The position numbers were made by a program, and so were the translations under genes. A stretch of 25,776 bases of DNA, taken from an uncultured Collinsella sp. Its GTDB lineage: Bacteria; Actinomycetota; Coriobacteriia; Coriobacteriales; Coriobacteriaceae. The stretch is taken from assembly GCA_905211615.1 (NCBI GenBank), contig CAJMBB010000009.1, positions 1-25,776 on the forward strand, given 5' to 3'. The notes under the pieces were generated by a model. That model saw nothing but the letters and a program-made list of their open reading frames with translations, ran no database searches and was not told the origin of the DNA. Positions 23,203 to 25,776 of the stretch are shown one piece after another; position 1 is the first letter of the stretch, and each line of letters opens with the position of its first letter.

Positions 23203-24306
23203 ATGAAGTTCACCGTCAGCCAGAGCTCGCTTACACAAGCCATCGGCGTCGTTATGAAGGGTGTCGCTTCGGCATCCACCCTCCCCATCCTGTCGGGCGT
23301 GCTCGTTAAGGCCCAAGACGGCATCTTGGAATTCCAGACCTCTAACTACACCATCTCGATCCGTCATCGCATCGCGGCGCATGTCGAAGAAGAGGGCGAG
23401 ATGGTTATTCCCTGTAAGATGCTCTCCAATATCACCAAGACCCTTCCCGATGCCCCGGTCACCTTTGAGCTGTCCGAGCGCCAGGTGCTGATTGGTTGCG
23501 AGAAGAGCTCTTTTAGGCTGAACACGCTCGATGCCAATGACTTCCCCGAGTTTCCGGCCTATGCCATCGAGAGTGCCGTGGAGCTGCCGACCAATGTCTT
23601 GTCCGAAATGGTCGGCCGCGTGTGGCGCGTCACCTCGACCGACAAGGCTCGCCCCATCCTGGGCGGCGTGCACATGAAGGTCGAGAACAACACCGTACGC
23701 CTGGTAGCGACCGATTCCTTCCGCTTGGCCGTGTGCGATACGCAGGTCGAGACCTCGACCCTCGAGGGCTCCTTTGAGCTCAACGTTCCGGCTGACGCCT
23801 TTAACGACGCGCTGAACATCATGGCCAGCCAAGCGACCATCATGATCGGGGCTACCGACACCCAGGTCGTCTTCGAGGCCGGCAACACCACCTACGTGTC
23901 GCGTCGCATCGAGGGCGTGTACCCCAACTACAAGCAGCTCATCCCCGATTCGTGCGTGACGAGCGTCAAGATCGATGTCGCCGCCTTTAACGCCGCCCTC
24001 AAGCGCGTGGCCGTTATCGCGAGCGCCAACCCTGCCGTCAAGTTCGAGATCGATGTCGAGAACGGGCAGATGGGCCTGTCCTCCATTTCCAATGACCAGG
24101 ACCTTGCGCAGGAGACGATCGATGTCGAGGCCGAGGGCGAGTCGGGTACCATCGCCTTCAACTACCACTACATTTTCGGCTGCCTCAATGCCCTGTCCAA
24201 GGAGAAGGAGATCACGCTGGAGCTCAAGAGCTACTCGCAGGCGGGCATCTTCAAGTCCTACGACAAGATCAACTACCTGTACCTGGTCATGCCGGTCCGC
24301 ATCTAG
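23203..24306 (+). CDS. dnaN: DNA polymerase III beta sliding clamp
   Basis: 367 residues, normal size. The clamp forms a ring dimer that holds polymerase III and other enzymes on DNA. Three clamp repeats are visible: LPILSGVLVKAQDG (about 30-43), FRLNTLDANDFPEFP (first-domain end), LGGVHMKVENNTVRLVATDSF split across the second, and the C-terminal KINYLYLVMPVRI. The start is ATG at 23203 with AAAGG upstream. It is 238 bases from dnaA and 9 bases from recF. Confidence 0.97.
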   Translation: MKFTVSQSSLTQAIGVVMKGVASASTLPILSGVLVKAQDGILEFQTSNYTISIRHRIAAHVEEEGEMVIPCKMLSNITKTLPDAPVTFELSERQVLIGCEKSSFRLNTLDANDFPEFPAYAIESAVELPTNVLSEMVGRVWRVTSTDKARPILGGVHMKVENNTVRLVATDSFRLAVCDTQVETSTLEGSFELNVPADAFNDALNIMASQATIMIGATDTQVVFEAGNTTYVSRRIEGVYPNYKQLIPDSCVTSVKIDVAAFNAALKRVAVIASANPAVKFEIDVENGQMGLSSISNDQDLAQETIDVEAEGESGTIAFNYHYIFGCLNALSKEKEITLELKSYSQAGIFKSYDKINYLYLVMPVRI

Positions 24307-24315
24307 CGCTGCGCC

Positions 24316-25422
24316 ATGACCATGTTCGCCCGCGATCTTTCCGTCGCGCACTACCGCAGCTTCGATAGCTATCGCCTTGCCCTGGACGAGGGCGTGACGA
24401 TACTTGCGGGACCCAACGCGGCGGGAAAGACCAATCTCATAGAGGCGCTGCAGCTGCTGACGAGCGGCGCCTCGTTTAGGCATCCGACCGCAGCCGAGCT
24501 CGTCCATGACGGCGTGGGCTCGTGCAAGATCGAGCTGAGGCTCGAGGGCGACGGCCGCGTGCTTGATATGGGATTGAGCGCGGAGGACGGTAAGCGCTCG
24601 TTTAGCCGCAACGGCAAGAGATGCTCTGCCGCCGGTGTGCGCGGGGTTCTGCCGAGCGTGCTGTTTTGCCCCGACCATCTGGACATGGTTAAGCGAGGCG
24701 CCAGTGTGCGCCGCGCCGCCCTCGATGACTTCGGCATGCAACTGAGCGCACGCTATGCCGATCTTGCGAGCACCTATGGGCGCTGCGTGACCCAGCGTAA
24801 CGCCTTGCTCAAGGAGGCCTGGTGCTGCCGCGAGATGCTCGGCGCGTGGAACGATTCGATTGCCCGTGCGGGCTCGGCCCTGCTCGTGCACCGGTTGGCT
24901 CTGCTCGACCGGCTGGCGGGCCATGTACACACTGCCTACGGGCAAGTGGCGTCAGGTGAGGCCGCCAACGTGACCTATGCGTCCACGCTGGGGGATTTGC
25001 CCCAGGTCGAGGATCGCGAAGAGCTGAAGGGTTGGGCGTACGAGCGCATGCTGGCCGCCCTTGACGAGCATACCGACGAGGAAATTCGCCGCGGCGTGAC
25101 GTTGGTGGGACCGCATCGCGACGAGATCGAGTTCACCGTGGCGGGTCGCTCCGCCCGTTCATTTGCCAGCCAAGGGCAGCAGCGCACGCTGGTGCTGTCC
25201 TGGAAGGTGGCCGAGGTTGCCGTGGCTCGCGATGTCCTGGGCACCGCCCCACTGCTGCTTCTGGACGACGTGATGAGCGAGCTCGACGGCGAGCGTCGCG
25301 GCGCTTTCCTGCGGCTGATCGGCGATGATATCCAGACGGTCATAACTACGACCAACCTGGGGTACTTTACCGATGACCTGCTTGATCGAGCCAAGGTGGT
25401 GAGCATGGGTGAGACGTGCTAA
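24316..25422 (+). CDS. recF: Recombination mediator RecF
   Basis: 368 residues. SMC-like ABC ATPase that helps RecA load at gaps and stalled forks. Walker A GPNAAGKT (32-39), signature SQGQQRT (285-291), Walker B LLLLDD (Asp317-318) and D-loop SELD (321-324) are all intact. The start is ATG at 24316; a second ATG two codons on is equally possible since neither has a good ribosome site, so translation may be coupled to dnaN, which ends 9 bases before. It overlaps the next gene by 14 bases. Confidence 0.95.
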   Translation: MTMFARDLSVAHYRSFDSYRLALDEGVTILAGPNAAGKTNLIEALQLLTSGASFRHPTAAELVHDGVGSCKIELRLEGDGRVLDMGLSAEDGKRSFSRNGKRCSAAGVRGVLPSVLFCPDHLDMVKRGASVRRAALDDFGMQLSARYADLASTYGRCVTQRNALLKEAWCCREMLGAWNDSIARAGSALLVHRLALLDRLAGHVHTAYGQVASGEAANVTYASTLGDLPQVEDREELKGWAYERMLAALDEHTDEEIRRGVTLVGPHRDEIEFTVAGRSARSFASQGQQRTLVLSWKVAEVAVARDVLGTAPLLLLDDVMSELDGERRGAFLRLIGDDIQTVITTTNLGYFTDDLLDRAKVVSMGETC

Positions 25423-25776
25423 TTACGAGCGCGAGAGCGAAACGGTCGCCTTCAGCGGGTTTTTGAACGCAGAGCGTCAGCGCATCCTGGCGGCTGCGAC
25501 CCCCGAGCGCCGTGCGCAGATGGAGGCCGCCGAGGAGTCGCGCACGGTCTATCGCGCATGGAACGCGGTGTGCTCGGGCACGCGCGAGGGGCGGCATGTG
25601 ACGGGACTGCGCTACCTGCCCGAGTCCAATGAGCTGCTGGTATATCTCGACTCGCCCTCGTGGACGCAGGAAATGACGCTGTTGCGCGAGATCATCCGTG
25701 CGCGCATGGAGCGCGCCGGTGCGCATGTGGACGGCCTGGTGTTCAAAACCACCGCGCCCGGTCACACGCCGCCTGC
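25409..25776 (+). CDS. DUF721/DciA-like protein, truncated by the window edge
   Basis: At least 122 residues; the end is beyond the window. I chose GTG at 25409, which lies inside recF and is preceded by a TGA at 25400; AGGTGG nearby (25394-25399) is a fair ribosome site. The frame reads MRRANYERES, GFLNAERQRILAAATPERRAQ, then AWNAVCSGTREGRH, LLVYLDSPSWTQEMTLLREIIRARM and HVDGLVF. The W(N)xVCG-like segment and the LxVYLDSPSWTQEL-like core are typical of DUF721 (DciA) proteins, some of which load the replicative helicase DnaB. Its place after recF matches other actinobacteria. Confidence 0.85.
   Translation, partial: MRRANYERESETVAFSGFLNAERQRILAAATPERRAQMEAAEESRTVYRAWNAVCSGTREGRHVTGLRYLPESNELLVYLDSPSWTQEMTLLREIIRARMERAGAHVDGLVFKTTAPGHTPP

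Noticed and set aside
22948..24945. 665-residue minus-strand open frame
   Set aside because: Antisense to dnaN and recF, both clearly real; no domain or ribosome site.

Overview
This window covers a chromosomal replication origin and its flanks. Reading left to right, the core order is parB-parA-rsmG-jag-yidC-yidD-rnpA-rpmH on the minus strand. A divergence point near 19.6-19.9 kb follows, then an ATPase gene, dnaA, dnaN, recF and a DUF721/DciA-like gene on the plus strand. This order is typical of Gram-positive bacteria. The high GC content, the paired WYL regulators, the GHKL-ATPase gene directly ahead of dnaA and the Cna_B-rich LPxTG adhesin together suggest an intestinal Coriobacteriia member, perhaps Collinsella. 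That assignment is inference from gene content; no database was searched.

Left part (1-14.3 kb): a frameshifted thioester/Cna_B cell-wall adhesin (298-3721); a bidirectional terminator; a two-gene minus-strand unit encoding a small membrane protein and a 1048-residue M28-fold membrane protein with a huge acidic, disordered insertion and degenerate metal ligands; two overlapping WYL regulators resembling PafB/PafC; a DinG-type helicase with an N-terminal DEDDh exonuclease, overlapping ddl; and rlmN.

Middle (14.3-19.6 kb): a lower-GC block with a YtxH-like small protein, parB, parA, three perfect parS sites and rsmG. It is followed by the membrane-insertion/RNase P operon rpmH-rnpA-yidD-yidC-jag, which starts at a strong promoter (19599-19628, minus) and ends at a strong terminator (17353-17379, minus).

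Origin (19.6-23.2 kb): two non-coding segments flank the ATPase-dnaA pair. They share three identical copies of the 14-mer AGTTTTCAACAGGT, a non-canonical DnaA-box-like element. The right segment also has a run of CTA/TTA triplets with the geometry of a DnaA-trio unwinding element. The DnaA here has RNHSTV where most DnaA proteins have RDHTTV, so the protein and its boxes may have changed together. The gene ahead of dnaA fuses a GHKL ATPase, a Gln/Pro/Met-rich linker and a winged helix. It is the best candidate for an undescribed system, a possible ATP-responsive regulator of initiation or of dnaA.

Right edge: dnaN, recF and a truncated DUF721 gene form the usual replication operon. No tRNA, rRNA, CRISPR array, insertion sequence or prophage gene was recognised.
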